A DNA stretch of 64,000 nt, from assembly GCF_024586455.1 (NCBI RefSeq), contig NC_065919.1, positions 26,822,839-26,886,838 of the forward strand, read 5' to 3'. The notes under the pieces were generated by a model. That model searched no databases. It saw only the letters and a list, made by a program, of their open reading frames with translations, and was not told the origin of the DNA. The position numbers and the translations under genes are program-made. The DNA comes from Bactrocera neohumeralis. Lineage: Eukaryota > Arthropoda > Insecta > Diptera > Tephritidae. Positions 11,978 to 23,140 of the stretch are shown piece after piece. Each line of letters begins with the position of its first letter. The first letter of the stretch is position 1.

Positions 11978-13060
11978 CAAGTAAGGAAGGGTTAAGTTCG
12001 GGTGTCACCGAACATTTTATACTCTCGCACGATAAAGTGATAATCGAGATTTCATTATTCGTCATTTACATGTTTTTCAAATACCGTATTTGTGTAAAGT
12101 TTTATTCCGCTATCATCATTGGTTCCTAATGTATATACTCGTATTATACAGAAAAGGCATCAGATGGAATTCAAAATAGCGTTATATTGGAAGAAGGCGT
12201 GGTTGTTAACCGATTTCACCCATATTTTGTACATGTCATCAGGGTGTTAAGAAAATATTATATACCGAATTTCATTGAAATCGGTTGAGTAGTTCCTGAG
12301 ATATGGTTTTTGGTCCATAAGTGGGCGAGGCCACGCCCATTTTCAATTTTTAAGAAATAAAAAAAGACTGGGTGCAGCTTCCTTCTGCCATTTCTTCCGT
12401 AAAATTTAGTGTTTCTGACGTTTTTTGTTAGTCGGTTAACGCACTTTTAGTGATTTTCAACATAACCTTTGTATGGGAGGTGGGCGTGGTTATAATCCGA
12501 TTTCTTCCATTTTTGAACTGTATATGGAGATGCCTGAAGGAAACGACTCTATAGAATTTGGTTGACATAGCTATAGTAGTTTCCGGGATATGTACAAAAA
12601 ACTTAGTATGGGGCGGGGCCACGCCCACTTTTGCAAAAAAAATTAGGTCCAAATATGTCCCTCCCTAATGCGATCCTTTGTGCCAAATTTCACTTTAATA
12701 TCTTTATTTATGTCTTAGTTATGATACTTCATAGGTTTTCGGTTTCCGCCATTTTGTGGGCGTGGCAGTTGACCGATTTTGCCCATCTTCGAACTTAACC
12801 TTCTTATGGAGCCAAGAAATACGTGTAACAAGTTTCATTATGATATCTCAAGTTACAGTTTCCACGGACGAACGGACGGACAGAAGGACGGACAGACGGA
12901 CGGACAGACAGACATCCGGATTTCAACTCTACTCGTCACCCTGATCACTTTGGTATATATAACCTATAGGGTCTGACTCTTTTAGTTTTAGGACTTACAA
13001 ACAACCGTTATGTGAACAAAACTATAATACTCTCCTTAGCAACTTTGTTGCGAGAGTATA
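11978..13060 (+). repeat. Dipteran (GTCY)-bearing dispersed repeat, ~1.1 kb
   Basis: The left end is AAGTAAGGAAGGGTTAAGTT followed by CGAACATTTTATACTCTCGC. The right end is CAACTTTGTTGCGAGAGTAT, an inverted echo of the left. Inside are several copies of the 'GGGCGTGG / GGCCACGCCCA' block (12193, 12305-12340, 12481, 12612-12630, 12755) and a GGACGGACAGAC tract (12865-12915), the (GTCY)n proto-microsatellite. Similar ends occur at 15490-15535 and 58830-58857. It has no protein-coding capacity. I link it to mini-me/INE-type elements by structure only. Confidence 0.65.
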
Positions 13061-14595
13061 AAAATAAAAAAGGAGACAGTGGTGGATATCATAAGGAGTT
13101 TTAAGGGGTTTTCAACATCTTCTATGAAAAGACTCATTAACAGATTGATAATGAAGGTATAAAATACAAAACCATATTTAGTATAGAGTAGCGAAAACAA
13201 ACTAGGAAACCACTTAGAAACGAAAGATAAAATAACAAAAACTAAAGTAGGGTTCCTCTTCCCGACCACAGATCGCTTGTAGGTATTTTAACCTTAATCT
13301 CATTAACAAAAACTTTTTATTAGCTATTATAGATGTCTGTTAAGAACTCAAAATGTATAAACTTAAATTGTATGCTCATCTCAAGCTTTATTTTATTTAG
13401 CTCCCTATTTACTGTGAATTTCTTTATAAATTTCTTTTTAAATTCTTACACATTAGCACTGATGTGCTCTCAGTGCTCTCAGTACATAAGTAAATATGGA
13501 AGTTTTGCTTGTGTGCGTGCTTTGTTTAAAAACCCGCTTCCCCATTTGAATGCCTGCAGGTGTTTTTGGCCATTAAAATGCGTCTATCACGTCAAGGCGA
13601 ATGGGTCACGTATACGCCACGTCATACTTAAATAAATGCGACTTACATGCTCCAACAAGCGTCGCCGTGCAGAAGCCACAACCGATAAGCGAATGAAGTT
13701 TTTCAATTTCAGCCCGCATCGATTGCACATTCTGGCCTGTAAATCGCTCATGTGCGCGTGCTCACCCAGCATTAGTCGCCATTGTGGTGTTCGATATTTA
13801 TTGAGGCCAGAATTTCACGTTTCCTTCTTCGAATGACGTGTGCGCTGAAAAATCTTTGCTTCGAATTGTTGCTGCAGTGCTGTCTACTTGCTTTGCAATG
13901 CTTTGTAAGCCAATTGTGCATTGGTGTGCGTGTGCCATAATTTCACATTCTTCACGCTTGCGGTTTCTATAAATTATCTCATTAGATCCATATTTTTAAC
14001 GATAATGAAGGCCATTGTTTGCTAATAAATCAAAGTTTCAGCGGATTTCGACGTTTTATTCATTCATTTACCGTAACTTTGCCATTTATTTTTATAAATT
14101 TGCACCACACGTACATAAGTCTTCTGCCATGAGTTAGTCGCGGTTGTTGCCTTTCTCATTCTTGAGTTAAAGAGAAAGTTTCAAGTCTTGATATTTATGA
14201 ATTATTTTTTCTCTAATAATACAATCTAAAGAAAGCTAGTTGAATCCTGATTCAAAGTCTTCTACTGAGAGTTTTTATTTATTATTATTATTTCTTTACT
14301 TTAAATATTATATATTTGGGTGAAATAGACCAGCATATGTGAATACACACCGACTGAATAAAAACCAATCTTTGAACTCTTCACATTTAAAAATTGGATT
14401 TAGAAAGTAGGCATGCTTTAAAAAAAGCTAAGTGCGAACTTTCAAGTAGTTCCTGACACGTTCTTAATTTTTATAATAAATTAACTTCGCTAGAATTCAG
14501 CTTCCAAAATAAGAAAGAAAAGTTTGAAAATTTCAAAAACAAGAAAAATCGTTAACTTCAGCTTACTTCGAGGCTATAATACCCTTCACAAATAC
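13061..14595. other. Unassigned noncoding DNA
   Basis: No gene recognised. The region 13540-13920 is less AT-rich and holds overlapping ORFs on both strands (13333-13635, 13636-13836 and 13587-13772), none with a recognisable domain. It could be conserved noncoding sequence. Confidence 0.3.
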
Positions 14596-14599
14596 AAAC

Positions 14600-15085
14600 G
14601 ATTCCTTTCAAAAACTTTGATCCATCGCAGCTGCATGCAACTTTCTAGATAATGTCTTGAAACTCGTGATAGTTGCGATTGGCTTGCTTTCGCATAGAAA
14701 ATGTTCAATAGCCTCTTCTTCTACTTTTTAGCAGCTTCTACAATAGCCATTGTGTGGTAACCCCAGTCTGATGGCTCTTCTACTAGAGTTCTTTTACCAT
14801 TAATTCGTTCATTCATTTTAAAATTTAATGGTCAACCCATAGTCCACTAATGCCACGTTTTTCTATTTGTTGGTTAAGTTAGGGGTTGACTCCACAAGCT
14901 TTTGTGAAAATAAGAAGGCTTTCTTAAATTGTTGTGATCTCTGATTGGAAGATACTGCAGTAGCATGTAAGTTGAAAGGCAATTCTAGTATCTAAGTTCG
15001 CCCAAAAGGCACCAACTCCAACTCGGTTATCTTCTTTGGAATCATCCGTATAAATACTTATTCCTGTGCTCCTGTCCAACTAATA
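14600..15085 (-). mobile_element. LINE fragment: RNase H start and zinc tail
   Basis: On the minus strand ISIYTDDSKEDNRVGVGAFW lies near 15060-15000, with FQSEI further on (the FQAE position), so the RNase H start is readable. After a decayed stretch, LPHNGYCRSC...EEEAIEHFLCES (14765-14695) gives the CxxC...HxxxC zinc tail. It is the same general LINE class as the fragment at 10591-11609, but more diverged and with stops in every frame. Confidence 0.65.
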
Positions 15086-15094
15086 CCGATCCAT

Positions 15095-15317
15095 GCACTA
15101 TGGGTGTGGCACCGCCCACTTTTAGGTGAAATAAAAAATTTCAAAACCTGCTCGACCAGCTTCAATCTAATTTGGTACAAAGCATTGTTCTAACATTCTT
15201 ATTTCACAGTACGAAAATGGCTGAAATCGGACTGCATCAACGCTTACTTCCAAAATAACACAATTTTTTTTAATTTCGTCTGATTTTTTCCTTTCCACTG
15301 TACAAATCAAGAAGCAG
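15095..15317. repeat. Dispersed repeat, internal part (same class as 11978-13060)
   Basis: GGTGTGGCACCGCCCACTTT (15103-15122), then CAAAACCTGCTCGACCAGCT and a 'CAAAGCATTGTTCTAACATT' block, match the corresponding block at 57760-57860 (TGGCACCGTCCCTTT, CACCTGCTCAACCGATTT, CATAACATTCTTTTATCATT). It continues on the other side of the pogo-type fragment. Confidence 0.5.
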
Positions 15318-15409
15318 TAGAACTCAATTTTCATACACATTTCCTTCCATAACTCTAAGTCTCTCTAACTCCAAGTGAATGGTGATTCGAGTTAGGGAAG
15401 TTCAACTGT
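15318..15409. mobile_element. Pogo-type MITE, truncated
   Basis: The right terminus GATTCGAGTTAGGGAAGTTC and the internal CCTTCCATAACTCTAAGTCT match the copy at 58606-58775. The left inverted terminus is missing. No coding capacity. Confidence 0.5.
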
Positions 15410-15535
15410 ATATAACTATAATTGCTGAGCTGCCTATTCTCTGGTTGACGGTTTATACCTTAAGGTGTTTCCCTAGCTTTGATTTTTGCAAGTTGCAAAG
15501 AGTATAAAATGTTCGGTTGCACCCGAACTTAGCCC
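15410..15535. repeat. Dispersed repeat terminus
   Basis: GCAAAGAGTATAAAATGTTC followed by GGTTGCACCCGAACTTAGCC is the inverted counterpart of the left end at 11978 (CTAAGTTCGGGTG..., TTTTATACTCTCGC). It closes the repeat that begins near 15095. Confidence 0.55.
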
Positions 15536-18265
15536 TTCATGACATGTTCATTTATTATAATTTAGTTCAATTTATTTTTATTTTATATTAGTAAATTTTA
15601 TTGGATTTCTTTTTGACTTTTGTTACCTTTTATTTTCTTCTCTTCTTTTTTAAATTTCTTCTTCTTTGTTTTTTGCATTTTGTAATCAGAATTGGTGAAT
15701 ATTTTTTTATGCGACAACAAAATTCAATCATTTTAATTTTTTAATATACTTTTATTTGCATTTTGAAAAGTTCAAAAACAAAACTTTTTCGTTTTTTACA
15801 TTTTTAATATATATTTTTTTTTAAATCAAAGTAGTCCCCAACAAAAAAAGTATATCACTGGTCATGGTGATAACGGCTGTTCCTGTTGTCTGAAATAAAA
15901 AAATCGAATGGATTATTATTCACTAGTTCTGCGGCTATCGTCCCTACCAAATATAATTTCATTAAAAGAAAGAAAATGTCGAACTTCAAAAAAAAGTCAC
16001 GAAAATCTTTTTTTTTCGTTAAAAATCATTAAAAAAATTAAAATATTTTCGAAAATAAACAATTCTGGTAGTGGTAAGCTATAAATGAGTAGAAGAACAT
16101 ATGTAAATTTTAAGGCAATCGGTTGAATACTTTTTTTTTTGGACCATGACAGTTTCAGAAAATGATGATTAGAGAAAAATGCAGACTTGTCACGGCGCCT
16201 GGTAGACAGTCGCTTACGACACGTCGGCGACTATGAGCTGTAACTTATCAAATACTATGAATTTCGGTCTAAATTTTTCACAGCATGTTTTCAATAGGTT
16301 TTACTGCCCAAATATTAAAAAAAAACGATTTTTCGAGGTAATTACATGAGAATACCCCCTCAGTCGAAGTACAATAAATTAGCTTTCGACCATTTTACTC
16401 TTTCTCGAAGTAAGACAAATATACTGATATTGAAAGAGCACAGTAAATTTAATAATAATCGATAAGTGAAAGATTCTGAGAAATATTTTGAAGCAAAATT
16501 TAAAAAGTCGGAAGACATACATAAATACTTCCCGGACGTATATAGCCACATTGAAATGCTTTAAATAAAGTTCATTGTTGAATTTCTCTTATTTCTCCTC
16601 TTCCCTTCGTTTTTCTTTCATATCCCCATTCACTGTAAAAGAATCCACTCGCAAGCCGATTACGTATTCAATTTCAGTTTTCCCTTACACGAGCACATTA
16701 TTTACCACTTTGCCCTTTCGATTTATTTGGCTTTGCTTAATTTTCGTCTTTCGTGCACCTGCTGTTGCTGTTGCAGTTTCACCACACAAATACAGTACAA
16801 GAAAAAGCGAACAAAGATGGAAAGGGAGCCAACAAACTGTACACTTTGTACTGACATTACTCACGGAAGCGTGTGCGTAAGCGTGAGCGCCAAAGACGAC
16901 GTGTGTGAAAGCAGAAATGCGCGAGGCATAGCAAACAGTGTTGCATGTGTAGGTAACATGGCTATGGCTGTCCGCTTGATGCGTGTACGTGCATCATTTC
17001 CGCTTGACTGCCACACGATCACGTAAATGCATGCAGATGTGTGTTCATGTGTAAGTATATATGTATGTATGTATATATGTATGGATATGTGTAAGCTGTA
17101 ATATTTGTATGGCATGTGCCACAGTGTACTAATTTTGCTTAAATTTGAGCTTGCTACACGCCTCAGTGACTCACTGCTTCAGTGAACTGTTGCCTTGTTG
17201 CTCCAATTTTCGTATTTTCATTCTTGTCACATGTGTGTGATGGATGCAATTTTTCGTTTTCGTAAATCTAAGAAATCTTGTCAATCTAAAAAATAATTTT
17301 TTTAACGGAGCTTTGCTTAGGCCTTTATATTTTCTTGAATGTTCTTGCCCTTTAATTTCTTCTTTTCTACCGATTACCGCTTTTTCTGCGTAATTTTCGA
17401 TTATTCAAGATTATTCAAGAGAAAATACTCTTTTTTGGACATAATTTCTTATGTCATAAATTCTAATAATTCGAGTATATATATTTTTATTGATTTCCCT
17501 CTCAACTTCATAAGAATGTGAAATTATTGACACCAGTATTTGTGCGTGTTTTTGTTTGCTCTTACAGCTTCACCCGCCCTTTTGCCTCCGCCAATGCCTG
17601 CTCTAAAAGTTTTCTTATCAGAACTTATGTATGCACATTTCTCGCCAACACACTTCCCCGCCCGACCCTTAAATTTGCCCGTCCTTAGCAAAGCAGTCAA
17701 CGGTAAGCTGCCTGTCGATTTGAAAATCGCTTGCTGACAGCTTCAACTTTTTAGCGCGCAACTTACAAATTGCGTACTTTGCCACTTCCACATGCACGCC
17801 TTGATGCCAAGCCACCCATTTTTAACAACGTTCCACAGTGCTCATCAAATTGTTGACAGTTAATATGAAAAAATGAGCTAGCAAAAAGTCAGCTCCGCAG
17901 ATAAACTGCGTGCTAAATACTTACCGCTCTTACCTCTTACCATGGAGGAGCGGATATTAAAGCACATCCATATTTATGCATATTTATTAGTAAATATATA
18001 AAATGCTCATGCACAAACAGACTCATATGAGTTGCAAGGCAGGAGCGATGTGGTAAGAGTGTGTGTATCATTGAAGACACCGGAGAAATGCTGAGACTTT
18101 TTGTGCCAAGGAGAAGCGAAGAAGGCAAATGTCATTATTGACAAGCTGATTCAAGATTATATGCAGAGTTGATGGATTAAAGATAAGCGTATTTCCTTAT
18201 TACTGACTAGAATATTGACTGTGAGTTTTCGTTAGTTTTAGTGCAATAAATCAAATTTATTTTTC
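15536..18265. other. Unassigned noncoding DNA with poly-T tracts and a GTAT microsatellite
   Basis: Very T-rich from 15540 to 16150, with a GTATGTATGTATATAT tract near 17055-17085. ORFs at 16575-16880, 16727-17026 and 17540-17737 have no domain. A GC-richer patch at 16200-16230 (GGCGCC...CGTCGGCG) is unexplained. Confidence 0.3.
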
Positions 18266-19140
18266 CGACAAGCGGAACGTAGGTATTTTAATGACCCTGG
18301 TGGAGTCAAACTTTGTCCAACTAAGCTGGAGTCTATTCATCAACGAGTTGCTTGAAATACGTCACTAAGATCGTCCGAAAATCAAAAATTGCCGTAACAA
18401 CACAACGGATGTGTTGTTCAATTCGTAATTGTATTGTGATCGGATTTTCATTTACATACATAACTGGCATTGGTTTTAGTATTGGTATTGGTATCGGTAT
18501 TTCTATTGGTACTGATTTTGATATTGCTATTGGGTATTGGTATTGGTATTGGGTATTTGTATTGGTATTGGGTATTGGTATTGGTATTGGTATTGTTATT
18601 GGTATTGTTATTAGGATTGTTATTGGTATTTGTATTGGTATTTTTATTGGTATTTGTATTGGTAATGGTATTGGTATCGGTATTTCTATTGGTACTGATT
18701 TTGATATTGCTATTGGGTATTGGTATTGGGTATTTTGTTATTGGTATTTGTATTGGTATTTGTATTGGTAATGGTATTGGGTATTGGTATTGGTATTGGT
18801 ATTGTTACTGGTACTTTTATTGGTATCGATATTTCTATTGGTATTGGCATTAGTGTTGGTATTGATATTGGTATTGTTATTAGTATTGCTACTGGTATTT
18901 TTATTGCTATTGTTATTGGTATCGGTATTGGTATTGGTATTTGTATTGGTATTAGTTAGTTATTGGTATTGCAATAGTTTGTTAGTGTTATAGTTATTAG
19001 CGTTTGTATTATTTTGATGTTGATATTATCTGGAACCATATTTATCTATTTTTTTCTTTGATATTCGTACTTTTCGTGATCGTATTGTCGTATTACTACT
19101 TGACGTATTCGTATTGATATGGAAATCGGTATAATATTAT
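18266..19140 (+). repeat. Array-bearing repeat unit, copy 1 (empty-site allele)
   Basis: The unit has a left block (GGTGGAGTCAAACTTTGTCC, AAGCTGGAGTCTATTC, GAGTTGCTTGAAAT at 18300-18355), a TATTGG-type array (about 18463-18958) and a right block (TGATGTTGATATTATC, TTTCTTTGATATTCGTAC, GATATGGAAATCGGTATAAT at 19015-19135). The same three parts in the same order and orientation occur at 21390-23140, where two insertions interrupt the right block. It is either a diverged tandem duplication about 3.1 kb apart or two members of one dispersed family. Confidence 0.7.
18463..18958 (+). repeat. Imperfect (TATTGG)n array with 183-bp higher-order duplication
   Basis: About 80 imperfect hexamers, strongly strand-asymmetric (G/T/A on the plus strand, almost no C). 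A block starting ATTGGTATCGG at 18487 and containing 'GGTACTGATTTTGATATTGC' is repeated at 18670, a period of 183 bp. Several frames are open across the array only because the hexamer cannot encode stops. The resulting I-G/V-L repeat peptides are not credible genes. Confidence 0.85.
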
Positions 19141-21384
19141 ATTATGGACTTAGCATTAATATTTTTCTTTCGCATTGAAATCGATCATAACCATCCTCTA
19201 GTAATCTTTAATTCTTGCCATCATATAAATTCTGCAAAAGAAAATTAATGTCATTGGCCTACAAAACCTCTTCATAAACTAAACAACTTCCCGTTCTTAT
19301 TATACCTACTACTTTCTATTTAACATCTTCCTCACGTTTCATAAGTATAAAAACTTTTTTACCTCCACTTCAGGCCTACTCAACCATCGTTCAGAAAACA
19401 ACAAAACAAATAAGCGTTCTCGTTGGAAAATATCATCATTGCCTTTATAAATTATCTATTTTAATATTTGCCAGAGTCTACGCCGACGTGACGAAAAGTC
19501 AACGCAAACAAGGTATTCAAGTTGAATCACCAATAAGCTTGTATAAGCAGAATTGACAACTAAACGACAACCGCGCAATGACGTTAAGCAAATAAGTACA
19601 TCAAATATTGTAAACAGCAATGCGTTGGGTCGACAGGTCGTATACGCAACACGCACAAGTACTAAATTATACATTATATGTTTTCATTAATATAAAAGAC
19701 AAATGAAATCGTGGATGACTTAAAGCGTCAGCACAAATTTAAGACTTTGTTCACAGAAATGTTTCAGTTTTATATTAGGATGGCTGAGGGAGGCATATTG
19801 AAATATTAGGTTGGGGTTAAAGATGGAAGATTGATATGAATGATTTATGTCATCAACAGTGTGGCAGGGAAAACTAAAATGAAAATCGAGGTAGCGTAGA
19901 TAAGTAGGTAGTGAGAAAGAATTGCTGTTTATGGTTGGTTAATATAGAATGCATATTTACGGATATTTATAGTCTCAGGTGTATGTATGTACCTATATAC
20001 ATATTTATATTTTATCAACTTTTAAGGACGCATGCATAAGGAATATGTTACCGGTGTCTTTTTAGTATTGAAATTAAAAATTTTTTCTAATTTTTTCAAA
20101 AAAAAATATTTCGTCTGTTTCTTGGTCAATCAGAATATTACGAACTTTTTAATATCAAAAATTTAGTATGTGTGGCATCACTTTGAAATATATTTATTCT
20201 TGCAAAAAAAACTGAACTACAAAAGCTTCAGACACTTTTTGCGGTAACATAACTTTTTATTTTTAAAAAAGTGGCAACTCTTTAACAACTTTTTTTAAAC
20301 TTAAGTTTTAAGACATATTCACACAATTCATAGCGAATTCGCTATATTCTATTGAAATTAAAAAAATTTATTCTTGTTGGACAGTGTATTATATACACAT
20401 ATGTACGTCTGAATGTCAAGCATATAAAAATTTATTTCCAATTTCACAACTATTTATAGCCCCGCTGCTAATCGTTCGTGGAACGTTAAAATTTGCAGCG
20501 TTTGAATAACATAAAAAAATACTTTTGCGACCTTAACCAACAAACTCAGAAAACGCTCTCTACATTTATGTATGTACATATATCTATAATTTTATTGCAC
20601 CAAAAACCGGCAAACTGTTGAGCCATTGCCGCCGACGATGAATTGGCACAGTGGCAAACGCGCGTAGCAAATAAAACTCAACGAATGTGCGTACAAAGTA
20701 ATGCATGCTGAGTTATGGCAAAAAGGAAATTGGCAATAAATGAGAGGCACAAATGATGTGCCATTTAATGGCCCGTATGCCGGTACTTGACACACGCCTC
20801 ACATTTTTTTTTCAGCTGACGCATTGATTTGCTTACATTTATGTTACTTTGAGAGTATTTAACTTTTTTCTGGTAAATTTTTTCTCAAACGCATTTTTTG
20901 TCATTTTCAAAACATCAGAAGGCCGTTGCAAATGTGCTCGTTATTTAAATTATCCTTTCAGAAGAAAAAAAAAAACAAATAAATGTAGATTGCATATGCG
21001 AATGACAGGCAATTGACGCTGATGATTACAAAGAAATGTCAGCCATTTCGAATGACATCAGCCATCAGCTAACGTTTGGCATGGCCATGAAACGGTCAAA
21101 TGTCAATAATATTGCATACTTACAGGCGCTGTCGAGTGACTATTTTCATATACCATACAAAGACTAAATGACAGTTGATATTTTGCGCTTACCTGAAATG
21201 AGAAAAAGAGAGTATAAAAAATTTTTTACTAAGAATTCTATATGATTACACATTATTTTTAAAGGCTATTTATTTTGTATGCAGATTGGAACATTTGTTA
21301 GTATCTAGATATTGACCTGAGAGTGAAATGGCGTATTTGATATGGAGGAAATAATGCTTTGATTTAAATGAAACAAACTGTCAA
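19141..21384. other. Noncoding DNA between the two array units
   Basis: No gene or element recognised. It holds the perfect palindrome at 20330-20345. Minus-strand ORFs at 19456-19674 and 20592-20795 have no domain. Confidence 0.3.
20330..20345. repeat. Perfect 16-bp palindrome ATAGCGAATTCGCTAT
   Basis: It reads the same on both strands. Its half-site (ATAGCGAATTC) is also the arm of the spaced inverted repeat at 2369-2405. It could be a dimer binding site or chance. Confidence 0.6.
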
Positions 21385-21563
21385 ACTTTCCGAAAAACGG
21401 AGCGTAGGTATTTCAATGAGCGTGGTGGAGTCAAACTTTGCCCAACTAGGCTGGAGTCTATCCAAGAATGAATTGCTTGAAATGCCTGACTAAAATAGAG
21501 GTAACAGCGCATCGAATGTCTTGAATATATACATAAGTGTATTAGTGCTACTGTCGGATTTAC

Positions 21564-22310
21564 ATTGGTATTGGTGTTGGATAAAATAATGATACAGGTA
21601 TTTGTATTGGTATTGATATTGGTATTGGAAGTGGTATTGGTATAGATATTGGTATTGGTATTGGTATTGGTATTGGTATTGGTATTGGTATTGGTATTGG
21701 TATTGGTATTGGTATTGGTATTGGTATTGGTATTGGTATTGATATTGGTATTGGTATTGGTATTGGTATTGGTATTGGTATTGTTATTGGTATTGGTATT
21801 GGTATTGGTATTGGTATTGGTGTTGGTATTGGTATTGTTATTGGTATTGGTATTGGTATTGGCATTTGCATTGATATGGTATTGGTATTGGTATTGGTAT
21901 TGGTATTGTTATTGGTATTGTTATTGGTATTGTTATTGATATTGGTATTGATATTGGTATTAGCATTTGCATTGATATGGTATTGGTATTGGAAGTGATA
22001 TTGGTATTAGCATTTGCATTGATATGGTATTGGTATTGGAAGTGATATTGGTATTGGTATTGGTATTTTTATTGATATTGGTATTGGTATTTGTATTAGT
22101 ATTGATATTGGCATTGGTGTTAGTATTGATATTGATATTAATATTGGTACTGGTATTGGTAATAGTATTTGTATTGCTATTGGTATTATATTTGGTACTA
22201 GTATTGGTATTAATATTGCTATTTGTACTTGTACTTTTATTGGAAATGGTATTGCTATTGTTATTACTATTAGTATTTGTACTGCAATTAGTATTGTTAT
22301 TGCATTGATG
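21564..22310 (+). repeat. (TATTGG)n array, ~750 bp, with a pure core
   Basis: It is longer and purer than copy 1. The stretch 21648-21740 is about 15 uninterrupted TATTGG units. Further right it degenerates, and a 47-bp unit ('TAGCATTTGCATTGATATGG' and 'GGAAGTGATATTGG') is repeated at 21961 and 22008. The long open frames on both strands are artefacts of the stop-free hexamer. Confidence 0.9.
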
Positions 22311-22335
22311 TTGCTATTATCTATTATATTTATAT

Positions 22336-22953
22336 CCTGAACAGGGTATATTAAGTTTGCCACGATGCTTATAACACCCAGAAGGAAGCGTCGGAGACCC
22401 TATAAAGTATATATTTAAATGATCAGTATGTTGAGTTGAGTCGATTTAGCGATGTCCGTCTGTGTGTCTGTTCCTCTGTCCGTCTGTATATATGCGAACT
22501 AGTCCCTCAGTTTTTAAGATATCGTTTTGAAATTTTGCAAACGTCATTTTCTCTTCAAGAAGCTGCTCATTTGTCGGAACTGCCGATATCGGATTACTAT
22601 AACATATAGCTGCCATACAAACTAAACGTTCGGAATAAAATGCTTGTATGGAAAACTTTCACATTTGACAAGATATTTTCACGAGATTTGGTATAGATTA
22701 TTTTGTAAGGCAACAATGTAATCTCCGAAGAAATAGTTCAGATCGGTTAGTTATAGCATATAGCTGCCATACAAACGGAATGATCGGAATCATATTTTGC
22801 ATGGGAAATTTCCCCATTTGATGATATACATATCACACGAAATCTGACATGAGTTATTGTTCATAGAAATAATGTAATATCGGAAGAAATTGTTCACATC
22901 GGATTACTATTACTGTGAACGGTATATTAGCTTCGGTGCAGCCGAAGTTAACG
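22336..22953 (+). mobile_element. Mini-me-like element (INE/Helitron-type?), complete by empty-site comparison
   Basis: The insert starts TCCTGAACAGGGTATATTAA and carries GAAGGAAGCGTCGGAGACCC, then a (TA) stretch, the core GAGTCGATTTAGCGATGTCC, and a GTCTGTGTGTCTG/GTCCGTCTG tract. Two 'CATATAGCTGCCATACAAAC' blocks follow (22602-22622 and 22757-22776). It ends with the hairpin CTTCGGTGCAGCCGAAG followed by TTAACG. Copy 1 of the host unit lacks exactly this segment, which fixes the boundaries to within a few bases. It has no ORF. A subterminal 3' hairpin and no clear TSD would suit a Helitron-derived element, but this is inference. Confidence 0.7.
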
Positions 22954-23028
22954 TTTTTTCTTATTTTCTTTGATATTGGTACTACTTATGGTCATCGTAT
23001 TCGTATTGGCGTTATTACTGCTTTACAT

Positions 23029-23088
23029 TGTATCAAAATGGCACATCAAGTGCTAATTGAGCCCGATAGGGCTGCACTCCTACCTACC
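23029..23088 (+). mobile_element. 60-bp LINE 3' tail insertion with perfect 13-bp TSD
   Basis: TACTGCTTTACAT flanks the insert at 23016-23028 and 23089-23101. The insert (ATGGCACATCAAGTGCTAAT, GAGCCCGATAGGGCTGCACT, CCTACCTACC) matches the 3' end of the LINE at 10591-11609 (read on the minus strand) with very few differences. It is an extremely 5'-truncated copy of that family. The paralogous host unit at 19080-19135 lacks it. Confidence 0.9.
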
Positions 23089-23140
23089 TACTGCTTTACA
23101 TAAGTATTAGTATTGATATGGAAATCGGTGTAATTTATAA

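Larger units (their letters stand above)
21390..23140 (+). repeat. Array-bearing repeat unit, copy 2, with two nested insertions
   Basis: The left block (GGTGGAGTCAAACTTTGCCC, TAGGCTGGAGTCTATCC, GAATTGCTTGAAATGCC at 21430-21487) and the right block (TTTCTTTGATATTGGTAC at 22965-22982; GATATGGAAATCGGTGTAAT at 23114-23133) match copy 1 at 18266-19140. Relative to copy 1 the right block is split twice: by a mini-me-like element (22336-22953) and by a 60-bp LINE tail (23029-23088). Confidence 0.7.

Noticed and set aside
16575..17026. Overlapping ORFs with a cysteine run
   Set aside because: The cysteines come from a GCTGTTGCTGTTGC-type tract; no domain and no conserved frame.
18352..18993. Long open frames encoding I-G or V-L repeat proteins in the first array
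   Set aside because: The TATTGG hexamer has no stop in these frames, so open frames are automatic. There is no start context or non-repeat domain.
21560..22363. Open frames on both strands of the second array
   Set aside because: Same reason; overlapping frames are open on both strands at once, which is a composition effect.
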